Positions 20,450-31,172 of a stretch of DNA of 64,000 nt are shown here, piece after piece. The stretch spans positions 22,323,466-22,387,465 of the forward strand of contig OX393577.1 of assembly GCA_947652605.1 (NCBI GenBank). The letters run 5' to 3'. The notes beneath the pieces were generated by a model. It saw only the letters and a list, made by a program, of their open reading frames with translations. It was not told the origin of the DNA and did no database searches. Every line of letters begins with the position of its first letter. Positions within the stretch are counted from its first letter, which is position 1. The DNA is from Elmis aenea. Its lineage: Eukaryota > Arthropoda > Insecta > Coleoptera > Elmidae. A program made the position numbers and the translations under genes.

Positions 20450-21957
20450 CAGGGTGTGTAAAAATTGGCGGAAGCGCTGCACGTGGCGATGTGCTTCGTA
20501 AAATTCTAAGTCGAAAATCTTTATACGAAAATGTTGTACCGTAGAATAGGGCTACTTGGGACGGTAGGGTAACTTGGGACAAAATGATATTCTCACCTAA
20601 AAATTTTGTTTACAACTGTCAACTTTTGAGATAATCAAAGTTGCTTAGTAGAGTTTTAAAAGTATCATATAAGCTTAGAAAAACGTATTAGTTTCTGAAA
20701 TTACTACAAGCAGGTAAGTTGTTACATCCATTTTTTTAATTATTCTAAAATGGCCGAATTAAGAACTGTTTAAAACTTCTCTTGTACTTTTGTTCTGAAA
20801 ATATACATTTAATATTAAGTCTTGAATAACTTATTTAATTTTTTTATTTAATACTACCCTCTGTTCAAAAATGATCCATTTTGGTGAAAATTTTTATTCG
20901 ATTAATATATTGAATCCTGCTTTAAACAATTTTTTTACTTTCTAAATATCTCGTAATAATTACGAGCAGTTTCAATTGCTTCCAGATTAAATGACACAAT
21001 CATTTTTGAACAGAAGTAGTACAATTTGTTTAATTTTTTAATCAAAATATCGTTTAGTTTAAAATTTTTGTAACCTGCGAATTAAAGTTTTATTTTCTTT
21101 ATTTTCGATATTTTTTTCATGCTGGATAATTGTGAAAGATCAATTTAATATAAAAAATATAATATAACTGTCCCAAGTAGGACTTTTTAGGCTAAACTTA
21201 AGTCAAACTACTGAAATTCATATGTGTCCCAAGTTGCCCGGTCTTAAGTATTACTTGGGACAGGAAGTTTTTTTTTTTGGTACATATAAATATATATATT
21301 TATTTATTCTTTACATAGAATATTGTTCAATGGTACCTCACCCAATTACATAAGAAAAATTAAAGTTTTTAATTAAAAAATGAACCTGGTACACGCTTTC
21401 AAATGTTGAAACTGTCCCAAGTAGCCCCATTCTACCGGTACCATGCTTGCTGTGTCTGCAAGAGGTCCTCAAAGTTTTGACATTAAGTCCTTTAATAAGC
21501 GTTATTATTTAATACTTGCAAATGAAAAAGCTGCAATTTGGAATAAAAATAAATTTTGAATAGTATTTTTTCCTAGATATTGTGTATTGGTGTTGAAAAT
21601 ATATTAATCACTGATTTAAAATAATACACATGGCAACATTATCATTAGCTGTCATCTCTGTTTTTCTCGTAATTATTTCTAGTTTGTGTTTTACGATACC
21701 CAAAAGTTTGCAGCTATGTTTACGAACTGAAGGCTTTCAGTTCGAACAAAAACTGTAAATACCTAAGTAAAAATTGCTGATAAAAAAATGTCCAAACGCA
21801 AATCAATGTATGCAATGTTGACAATTTTTTTTTTCTTTAAATGGTTCCTGAGGCCATAGGAAGCATGGTACAACATTTTTGCATCAAGATTTTCGACTTA
21901 AAATTTTACGAAGAACATCGCCACGTGTAGCGCTTCCGCCAATTTTTACACACCCTG
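20450..21957. mobile_element. TA-flanked MITE, CAGGGTGTGTAAAAATTGGC family, copy 2, split
   Basis: The same ends as 12828-13450, flanked by TA (20448-20449, 21958-21959). It is interrupted after GTTGTAC at 20539 by the element 20540-21437 and resumes with GTACCATGCTTGCTGTG, which is continuous in copy 1. This gives the exact insertion site. Confidence 0.85.
20540..21437. mobile_element. Inverted-repeat element with CTACTTGGGAC motifs, GTAC target duplication
   Basis: The ends are CGTAGAATAGGGCTACTTGG and the inverse reading CGGTAGAATGGGGCTACTTG. The target GTAC is duplicated (20536-20539, 21438-21441); the uninterrupted site is in the MITE copy at 12828. The motif ACTTGGGAC (and inverse) recurs at about 20568, 21170, 21226 and 21250. 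No ORF. The superfamily is unknown to me. Confidence 0.7.
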
Positions 21958-22120
21958 TATACTACTCATTAAATAAATAGCATAGAAAATATTTTCCATT
22001 TGTTTATAAACCTTCATACCTACTTACATACAGGTATATTGTTATTTCATTAATAATGTAATTTGATTTTTTTTACCGTTCAAACAAAAAATAATCAAAG
22101 TCTCGAATCCCGGGAATACT

Positions 22121-23009
22121 ACCCGCGTTACTTTAGCAATAAAAATTGGCAATATTAAATATCTCCGTTAAAAAAAAAGGCATAACCTTCATTTTTGCAG
22201 GGTAGCTATAAATTCACAACCTCTATATGCCCATCATGTTAAAAAAATATTGGCCACCCCCGGAGACGGAAGCCCAATTGTCAAATTTTAACAAAAGACC
22301 CTGCCACCTTCAAATTTACACCAAATGTACCTTTTATAATTAGTAGACGATCCCCTATCTCAAAATCGTTTAGGCCACGTTTCTTCGGCGGCGGCGAATT
22401 TTCAAAGATTATTTCAAAAATCTATTGCTGGGTCGAACGGAGGATCCTGCCACCTTCAAATTTACACCAAATGTACCTTTTATAATTAGTAGACGATCCC
22501 CTATCTCAAAATCGTTTAGGCCACGTTTCTTCGGCAGGATCCTCCGTTCGACCCAGCAATACATTTTTGAAATAATCTTTGAAAATTCGCCGCCGCCGAA
22601 GAAACGTGGCCTAAACGATTTTGAGATAGGGGATCGTCTACTAATTATAAAAGGTACATTTGGTGTAAATTTGAAGGTGGCAGGATCCTTCGTTCGACCC
22701 AGCAATAGATTTTTAAAATAATATTTGAAAATTCGCCGCCGCCGAAGAAACGTGGCCTAAACGATTTTGAGATAGGGGATCGTCTACTAATTATAAAAGG
22801 TACATTTGGTGTTAATTTGAAGGTGGCAGGGTCTTTTGTTAAATTTTGACAATTGGGCTTCCGCCTCCGGGGGTGGCCAATATTTTTTTAACATGATGGG
22901 CATATAGAGGCTGTGAATTTATAGCTACCCTGCAAAAATGAAGGTTTTGCCTTTTTTTTTAACAGAGATATTTAATATTGCCAATTTTTATTGCTAAAGT
23001 AACGCGGGT
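22121..23009. mobile_element. Palindromic Foldback-type element with perfect 9-bp duplication
   Basis: The ends ACCCGCGTTACTTTAGC and GCTAAAGTAACGCGGGT are perfect inverted repeats, flanked by GGGAATACT on both sides (22112-22120, 23010-23018). The inner part holds a roughly 90-bp module (CTGCCACCTTCAAATTTACA to CCACGTTTCTTCGG) twice forward (22301, 22447) and twice inverted (22597, 22742). The whole 889 bp can fold on itself. ORFs on both strands give near-identical peptides only because of the palindrome. Confidence 0.85.
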
Positions 23010-23097
23010 GGGAATACTTACCCGAAACTTTTTAAAATTGGTGTCTCGAGTCCCGGGAATTGAAAAAACCCGAAACTTCAGAATCCCTAGTACACAT

Positions 23098-26000
23098 ACA
23101 ATTAAGTCATTTAGAAGTTTGAATATGAACTTTCCAAAAGGCAAAATTTTATGAAAGTATAAATTTAGTCTGAATAAAAAAGAAATATGTCGACGATTGC
23201 CTGTAAAAGTACTTCACGACTACCTAGGTAAAAACTGACAGAAAAATTAATGGTTAACAATACAGGATATTTAAAGATCACATAATATTCCGCATTCTTT
23301 TTTTTCCGCTAGTTACAAACTTAATCAATCAGAAATTATGACAATGGCTATCAATTCACTTTGTGTTATTACCAGACGAAGTTCAATGCGAGCTACAGGT
23401 ATTTTGTTTCAATCAGCTAATTCCTCTCTGTTCGAAAGTAATGATAAAAGTTTTAAGAAAAACCATTGAATTCCAAGGAACTAAACTTCATTTGTCTCGT
23501 TCTATTCTATTTTTGTCCAAACAAGGAAATTATCATTAGCTTGGGTAAATTATTTAAGTACAAAACAACTAAAATTCAATCTTACATGATAGGAAACAAG
23601 AGCAGTTTCCACCTTTTCCAAATAAAATAAAAAGTATTTTCACGTTTGCTTCTGCATAATTAATCTACATAATAACCCAAATGCTAATGATTCCACTTTT
23701 TGTTCAACCTCGTCTACTGCGATTAGCTGCTAATATGTTGATGTAATTCTTCTGTAATCTGTAAGTCGTAAAAGGTCTAAAAATCTTCCCTCCTACACCC
23801 AAGAGACTCAAAATACAAGGGCTTCTTTACAAACCCCAACGAAACACTGCACATAATACCAGCCAATATGTTTTCCCCACTTCGTTTCCCATGAAACAAT
23901 TCTTAAGGATCGCGTGGTTTACACATATTATTTTTGACTGTGAAATAATGAAAACCTAAAAAATCATGAAACTACAATAATTTATAGCCACCATGAGAGC
24001 GTACAAGTGTAAGCAATTTTTAGTTTACAAGACCAACTAAGCGATTGTAATTTAAACGAGCCTGACAAATTGACATCATTAGTTTTAAAAATACAGGTGA
24101 TATTTTATTAGCCTTTACCGAGAACCTAATTTTACTAATTAATAAATTCTATTTTGTTCCAAAAATAAAATTAAACCAAAAGCAATAAAAGTAACAGGTA
24201 ATAGGTATTTTCTAATGAACTTTAACTGCAATAAAATTAATCACTTACACATCTCTTTTATCGATTTTGACTTAATTTTAACATCATTCTCTCTAATAAA
24301 AAAATCAAACACAGTTTCTTTAAAGACTGGTTTATTCATCGTCAAACTGCTACAAATTCTTAAACACTACAACTGCCAAGATTAACTGAAACGTGGAAAC
24401 TTAATGAAATTAATTTATTTTCGTTTGATTCCAATCGGATAGCAAACTGGGGTAGAAACTTAAGAAGTTTATAGCCACGTAAATACACCAAAAAACATGT
24501 GCCTAATCAAACTTCTAGGCTTGTTATGAAAGAATAGGGAACGGACGAAATGGCGGACATTATTTTTATATTTGAGACTCCCCTGTTTTTGTTCGCCTGA
24601 TCCTTAATTCGGTTTCCACCCCTACGTCAGGCGGCCACCCACTTATTGCTATTCCATCTATGACTGCGGGCGTCGCACATTGGAGCTGATCGATAACTCT
24701 CCCTATTCTAAACGAGATTTCAACGTAAGCCCCATTCGCAATATTCAGTCAAGACCTCATCCAAACTGAAATATCATTTTCGTAATCTGATTCATGTAAC
24801 ACCGTATGTTTGGCAGCAAATCATAGCTCCAGGCAAGAAAACCAAGCATATTTCTTGTGAATATCAGATAATATGTTGCGTATTTTGGTCTCCATCATTA
24901 ATATGATAATGAGACTAAGTTTACAAGTGAAAATCAGTAATACGCTTGATAAAAAATGCGTTAAAATAAATAAAATAAGAGAAGAAATGTTTATCGTTAC
25001 AAAAAATCTTTATCTAAAAAATCTAAAATATAGCGTTCTTCTCTATTGAAAGAATAAGAGAAGATTTTCTTGGAGAAAAATTTAAGTGTTTTTTAATAAT
25101 AAACGAATCACGAAACAATCCACCAATTTATCAAATCTTTAAACAAGCTTGTTCGTTTTTTAATATTACAACTCTTGTAAAATAAAGAAGTTAAAAAAAG
25201 TATTGACGTTTAGAGTACTGCTACAGATAAGTTTCTTGCAAAACAATTAGCAGCAATGAAGTACAATGAAATATAAATCTGTATTTATAAGACATTTTTT
25301 GATTTGTTATCGTAAGGACATTAAAGCAAAAATAAAATTGTTTGCACTTTATTTTTTAAGAAATTTCAAGAAAATTCCATCACTTGAGTATTACAAGTAT
25401 GTTCATTTCTTTTTAAATTTAGCAGCATGTGCAATGGCCCTGTATACATGGTTCAATTAGTTCTAACCTTTTTTTTAAATTTTAATTTAATTGTTCACAA
25501 AGTTAAAGTTTTTTGGTATTAAGTTCTCCCACGAGATACCAAGGTACACCTAATTAACATATCAAGTCTAAGCGTTAATGTACTTACTGTAAGTTAGTAA
25601 AAAAGGTAACCCAAATTTATGTGTGTTATGATTGACGTCATACTCATTATAACAAACAAAAACTGTAACAAATGACCGCGCAAGTTATAATTAAATAGAC
25701 GAACGAGTTCATGCACCAGTTATTTGTTTTTCCACCGGCTACTATAATTCAAGGCATCCTATATTCGTTAGAAATTTATTCAGAACAAATAAATCAAGTA
25801 TGCATGGAGGCTATAATTTAGCGAATAAAAATCGCGGATAGCAATAAATAAAACTGATCCAATATTATTCAAATTATGACGTAATTAATGTGCATGGAAT
25901 CTTAAATTGAATTTCCACCTCTAAGGCCGTGATTTACTACAATGAGCCGTTTACAGCTACAAATTATAAACTGTTTCGAAGAAAGGTAATAAAACACTTT

Positions 26001-26628
26001 CAGCAACTTGTATTAAACCGCCGCCTCTAATCCGCGATCGTGATCACGTTTAAACGAGGTTTACCAATTTTGGAAAGTCAGCCGAGGTCCGCGCCGGACC
26101 CGTGAGGGTGGCCTGCCTATCCTCGAATCATTAACGAGGCACCCGAAGCTAAAGCCATTAATAACTTGTTCAGATATTTCCTACAGAAACTTGCAAAATA
26201 TCATAAAAGATCTAAACAAATTTAAAGCCTGCGGGATTGTCTCGTTATTAAATTTAATAAAATCCTCTCTCCGAGAGATTGTCGTCGAAATGATATCGGA
26301 TTATAAATTTTAATTTGTCTTTGTCAGACGTTTTTAATGATAATTTACTGTAATTGCTTGTAATTGTTTTATTAAATAAATTTCGGCCGACTACCCAAAG
26401 ACTTCTTTGATTTCGTCCTCGTCAAATCGAAGCGGTGTGAGGTGAATTTGTGCCCTTTTCCGCGAATTCAGTTAGAACAGATTAATGATGTGTGCTCTTT
26501 TTTATTTAGTTTTCTCTCTTCATCAATGTCACAATGTCTTCCCGTTTGCGTTTTACCAAGCAGGACGAAGATAAGGGGGTGAGATTGTGTATAGAGATGG
26601 GTAATAAAAAAAACTTCTAATTGGCGCT
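23098..26628. other. Long unique non-coding region with GC-richer islands
   Basis: No repeat ends and no convincing gene were found. Two blocks are GC-richer than the rest: about 24540-24740 and about 25990-26145. Such islands in AT-rich unique DNA may be cis-regulatory elements or untranslated exons. Confidence 0.4.
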
Positions 26629-26728
26629 TTTCAAATTTAACATTTTAAAACCCGGTTGATTGATTTCACTAGCAGTTGACATTTTTGCTTTCACATAATA
26701 TTACATTTTTTTGGCGCTTTCGTTGCAG

Positions 26729-26800
26729 AAAATACCATCAAAATACGAATGTGGATGGATAAATAGAAAGGATGATATGCAGGAAGACCTGAACATCACA
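26729..26800 (+). other. Candidate 72-bp internal exon
   Basis: A pyrimidine-rich tract ending CGTTGCAG (26721-26728) is followed by 72 bases open only in one frame. They read KIPSKYECGWINRKDDMQED and LNIT, and are followed by the consensus donor GTAAGT at 26801. The length is divisible by three, so skipping would keep frame. I do not recognise the peptide and see no neighbouring exon, so chance is a serious alternative. Confidence 0.3.
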
Positions 26801-26910
26801 GTAAGTGTTAGGAGTTTCCTGTGGATGGGTCAAGCTGAATTAATTAAGAATAAAAATTACAGTTAATATTTGTCTAAGTATTGAATTTTAAATATAAATA
26901 TTCAAAGTAC

Positions 26911-27270
26911 CTAATTCTCTTTTGCAATACACTCTGCCATTCTTATTTTCCTATCTTCAAAAGCTCCCATCCTGTCTTGTTTCGTCATACTTGCAAAATA
27001 ATAATAAACTGTAGTATCTATGTCCTCTTTATCCAAAAACTTTATACTCTGCAAAGTTCTTTCAAGTTCAAAAAATAACCAAAAATCGTACAATGGCAAG
27101 TCAGGCGAGTACAGTGGAAGCCAAAAACTGGAGAGTGAATGCTGCCGCGTTAGATGCATTAACAAATGGAGCAAAATCTTTTTCTCAAGAACTCTACTGA
27201 ATAATTTTTGCAAACATTATGCTGTGTAGCGTTTCGCAGAAAATTACTTCTGTGCATCTACCTTAATTGC
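26911..27270 (-). pseudogene. Mariner transposase C-terminal fragment
   Basis: The minus-strand ORF 26911-27213 contains LPLYSPDLPLYDFWLFFELE followed by RTLQSIKF and a tail DKEDIDTTVYYYFASMTKQD. The YSPDLxxxDFWLF block carries the last Asp of the DD34D triad of mariner transposases. The region before it (MQKLFSRVLEKK) is out of frame with the expected HDNARPH block, showing a frameshift, and the first two catalytic Asp residues are not found. It is a dead fragment without recognisable ends. Confidence 0.75.
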
Positions 27271-27537
27271 TCCTCAAGAAAATGCGTAGAAAACTTTTTC
27301 CAATGCTCGCTGCTATTTGGTCATTGCCGAAAAATTGAATGTCTATTTCATTACCTGGAAAAATTTTAGAAAAGGAATTTTCAAAACTTATCATTGTAAT
27401 CGCCGGTTATTACAATTAGCCGCTTTATAGAATCTATTTTGGAAAAACCAATACATTGCTCATCGTTAATTAGAATCATTTTTTTTTAATATACCTAATC
27501 AATCATTCATTGTTTTACATTAACGAGTTATATTTTT

Positions 27538-27922
27538 CAGGGGTTTGGAGCAGTCCAAATTTTTAATTGCTCCGCTCCGGCATCAAAATGCCTGCTCCAG
27601 CTAAGCTCCGTGCTCCAAAAATTGTTAACATTTTCAAAAAAAGTTTTTTGATTAAAAAATTGTTAAACAAAGTTTTAATTTTATCGGATATGTAGAAGTT
27701 GGTCAAAAATAACAATATTTGACCCTAACAAACAAGTGAAGTTAAATAAATGTTTGAAAAAACCAATTATTGATCTTCAAACGTTAAAAAAGTAGTTTTT
27801 AAAAAAAGTGTACACAATAAAGTGGAGCAGTGAAGCAATCAAAATTATTTGCTACGGACTCCGCTCCTGCTCCGGACCAAAACCCATTGCTCCACTGCTC
27901 CGTGTTCCACTCCAAACCCCTG
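27538..27922. mobile_element. hAT MITE with perfect 8-bp duplication
   Basis: The ends are CAGGGGTTTGGAG and the inverse CTCCAAACCCCTG (one base off at the right terminus region). ATATTTTT is duplicated exactly (27530-27537, 27923-27930). Subterminal regions are packed with GCTCCG and CTGCTCC hexamers in both orientations, which may be transposase-binding repeats. It encodes nothing. Confidence 0.85.
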
Positions 27923-27930
27923 ATATTTTT

Positions 27931-29201
27931 AGCACTTCGATAAAAGATTACGATAACTGCTACCATTAAACAATAAAACAACTATTACAAACAGTATTTT
28001 TAGGAACAGGTTTATTTATAAAAATTAAAATGGTATGTAGGTATATGATTTTAAAATTATCTGTATTGCTTGAATACTAAAGCTATTTTTATGTTCATAC
28101 AAATACATACATATACGTCATACGGTTAATGTTCTGTGTTTCAGATTACCGAAATTTACATTTACAAATGCGGCCACAATAAGCAACGCTTACTGTTACA
28201 GTAATTTACACTAAATCATAATATAAGAGAACTTAGGTATAAGTACTACTTTATAAAGCTATGAAACATTCAAAAATTGGAGGAAAAAGCGCAAATATTT
28301 GCTTTACAAACAAATTTTCACTGCTTTAAGTGTAGAGATACAAGTGGCAATTTTAAGACTAATTTATCGCGTTAGCAAATGAGGACAAGTAATCTTTACA
28401 AACACAGGGAATTAAATATATTCATGAATTATATAATGACTTAAACGGAAAACAATTCAACTAGAAAACAAGTGTACAATTTACATTTTGCGCGCATCTC
28501 TAACATTCGCGGAGCACGGCAGCGGTTTGAAGTCCAATTAAATATCAGCTGAATTGCAGAGAGTGCCAGTACCTGCAGAGTTATGTGTCGCTGACGAAGA
28601 ATCAGACCTCATTTAAACTTTTGAACATGTTTAGTTGATTTTTATATATTGTAAGGATGATTGCTTGCATTTTTACCCAGGCATAGACGCTGATTTGCGA
28701 TGATAAAATGTTTCGCTTCGAATACCTAATTGGAATTTGATCAAGCGTCTTTAACTTTCGAGTATTGACAATTTCATTTTACATAACGTCAAGAAAATTA
28801 CTCGAGCTAAAGTTTTAACAGTTCCGAATTACATGTTTGTACTTTTATTCGTTTAAATTTAAAACTCCTGCACAACAAACGTGCAGCACTTATTAGACCT
28901 AATTAGAGTAGTTAGAATACAATATGTAGCTTCACAAAATGTCGATTAGGGATAAACTTTCAACACGTTTTTTATGAGTAAATCACAAATAATTAAATCC
29001 TTTTATTATGTTGAGACTAATTTTGATGATAAAAAGTACAGTATTACTCAAAGAAAACAATTGATTGGAAATTGCAGTATTTTAAAACAACAAAAACCCA
29101 ACACGTATTAAGCTTAACATGCTATATAAAATAACCGAATGCTGTACAAAATTTCATATTAAATGCTGATAAATTAAATAACTACATAACATATTTTTAG
29201 C
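27931..29201. other. Unique AT-rich non-coding DNA
   Basis: No gene or repeat was recognised. Confidence 0.5.
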
Positions 29202-29402
29202 TTAGCGTCCCTTACTACTAGACCAAATTTTAGTCATTGCTATCGCACACTGCTATAGGCACTATTTTTAGAAAAGGGTGATAGGGTCAGGTTATATAAT
29301 ATTGGTAACAGTTTTTTTTTTTAATGCTTTGTTAAGTTGATAAAATATGATTGTGTACGATGGCAGCGAATAAAAGTTTGGTATAAAAATAAGGGACGCT
29401 AA
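29202..29402. mobile_element. Small inverted-repeat element
   Basis: TTAGCGTCCCTTA at the left and TAAGGGACGCTAA at the right make a perfect 13-bp terminal inverted repeat around about 175 bp. A target duplication could not be fixed. Confidence 0.55.
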
Positions 29403-29412
29403 AACAATGGAT

Positions 29413-29897
29413 TACCTACGGGGTGGTTGATTGGAACCGGGCATTAAAAATATATGAAGAATGAAAAAGGGTATTGATCTGAAATTTTGGTTATGAGCAT
29501 AATGGAATCTGATCTGTTTAATGAAAATATTTTCAAGATGGCGATACTTCCGGATATACCGGAAGTTGACGTCTACTTTCTAATTTCAAACACAATGGTC
29601 CATTTTTTATTGCATTGTTGGATTTAACACGTTATTTTAGAAGGACTTTTGATGGCATTCCCTATACCTACTTGCAGTCGTTTTTAAGATTTTTGAACTT
29701 TTTTGATTTTTTTTGACTTTTTTTTTATTTTCAGCGTGATGCTTAATATTATCTACCGCCGCCAGTTTTGATGAGAAAAGGCTTAAATTTAGAACATGCA
29801 TAGAAGAAACCTTGAAGTTCATCCTGGAATTTTTGGAATCGATGCACTACTTACAGGGTGTCCAAAATTTAATTTTCTTTTAATACAACTTTATTTT
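29413..29897. repeat. Decayed repeat traces, including one CAGGGTGTCC end
   Basis: The stretch has CTTCCGG-ATAT-ACCGGAAG at about 29549 and a single CAGGGTGTCCAAAATTT end after TA at 29852. The matching opposite end was not found, so the element is incomplete. Confidence 0.4.
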
Positions 29898-30090
29898 TAA
29901 TACAATATTGGTTTCCGGGTTTGGAACCGCGTCTTTTATATTTAGAAGTAGTTGACGTTTCGACCATTGTGTCTTGGTCTTTTTCAAAACGACAGTCGTT
30001 TTGAAAAAGACCAAGACACAATGGTCGAAACGTCAACTACTTCTAAATATAAAAGACGCGGTTCCAAACCCGGAAACCAATATTGTATTA
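29898..30090. repeat. Perfect 96-bp palindrome with hammerhead-like motif
   Basis: Positions 29898-29993 and 29995-30090 are exact reverse complements around a single base (29994). The right half contains AAGACC, a loop, then GGTCGAAACGTC, the same stem-plus-GAAACGT arrangement as in the Penelope terminal repeats at 11050 and 12509. It is probably the head-to-head junction of two Penelope terminal repeats. The ORF across it is a consequence of the palindrome. Confidence 0.75.
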
Positions 30091-31172
30091 TGGATAACGG
30101 CCGCGAAAGCCTCAAGAATAAAATAACTTTATTTTTTTTTAAATTTCTAATGCAAAATTAAATTCTGCATCTATCTGTTTAAGCGTTTCCTATACCTACC
30201 TATCTGCAACAATTTTCGAGTTATTAAGAATTTTTGATAAAGGTATTTTTAAATAGTAGATAAGCCTTGGAAATAACACCAAATGCCAATATTGATAACT
30301 GTCAACCACTTTTATTGCGTTTGTCTGAAGTATCCATGAAAATGGAATATCAAGAGTATTCAAACACGGATATTTTGAACTTAATATATCATACAACAAG
30401 CACAATTTTTTCCTACAGCATTTACATTTTTATGTAGCGTTTTGGTATTTTTATACAAGTTTTTTTAATTTTTACACAACATTGGATCACGTGTAATTTA
30501 TGTCTGAGATAGGGGGCTGCAAGTATAAAAACTTTGCGCACCAGGCCAAAACATAAGCTCAGTTTTTTCTTTAATTTATATCATAATGATATATCCACGT
30601 ACTACAGTATTCGACATTCTCAACTAGATTCTTCCGGTTTCTAGCAATTATCCGGGCTAATAAATCGTAAACAAACTGCCAAAATATATGCATCAAACGC
30701 ACATTTATTTTTAGTTTAACTTCTGACCGAAACGCTAATAATAAAGTATTCGTTTCTTGCGATCGCCTTGTAATCATGCGTTCGTACGAACGCTGTAATT
30801 TTTCATATCGGGTTATTAATGTTATTAAACGCCTATAAATTCTTGTATAATACGAAACACATTAACATCTACGCAGCAACTACAAATTTATTCGTAAGTT
30901 ATAATGATTAAACGTGAAAACAGCAAAGAATTATTAAACATTCTTTTAATGCACACGTTTAATCAATATGCTGTGATGAAATGATTAGATCGTGTGCATA
31001 CGCAGTGTAAAAATTGCTGTTCCTTATAGTATAATACATTAATTAATAATTAATCCTAACATACAAACTTAGGGTACAATAGACCAATAGGTCGCAGTAC
31101 AGGAACCCGAAAGGGGACCACCTCCGCGGAATAATAATAACATACAAACTTCACCACAGTTAAAAAATAGAA
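30091..31172. other. Non-coding DNA
   Basis: No gene is recognised. The first 50 bases may be the rest of the Penelope-like sequence. Confidence 0.45.

Larger units (their letters stand above)
19474..23089. mobile_element. hAT element with 8-bp duplication and three nested insertions
   Basis: The ends are TAGGGATTCTG and CAGAATCCCTA, flanked by GTGCACAT (19466-19473) and GTACACAT (23090-23097), an 8-bp duplication with one mismatch. Subterminal CCCGGGAATT motifs occur on both sides. It retains a transposase fragment at 19813-20340. Into it were inserted a MITE (20450-21957, which itself contains 20540-21437) and a palindromic element (22121-23009). Its own DNA is only about 1.2 kb. Confidence 0.85.

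Noticed and set aside
22409..22721. Two 98-residue proteins on opposite strands with nearly the same sequence
   Set aside because: They are a by-product of the perfect palindrome of the element at 22121-23009.
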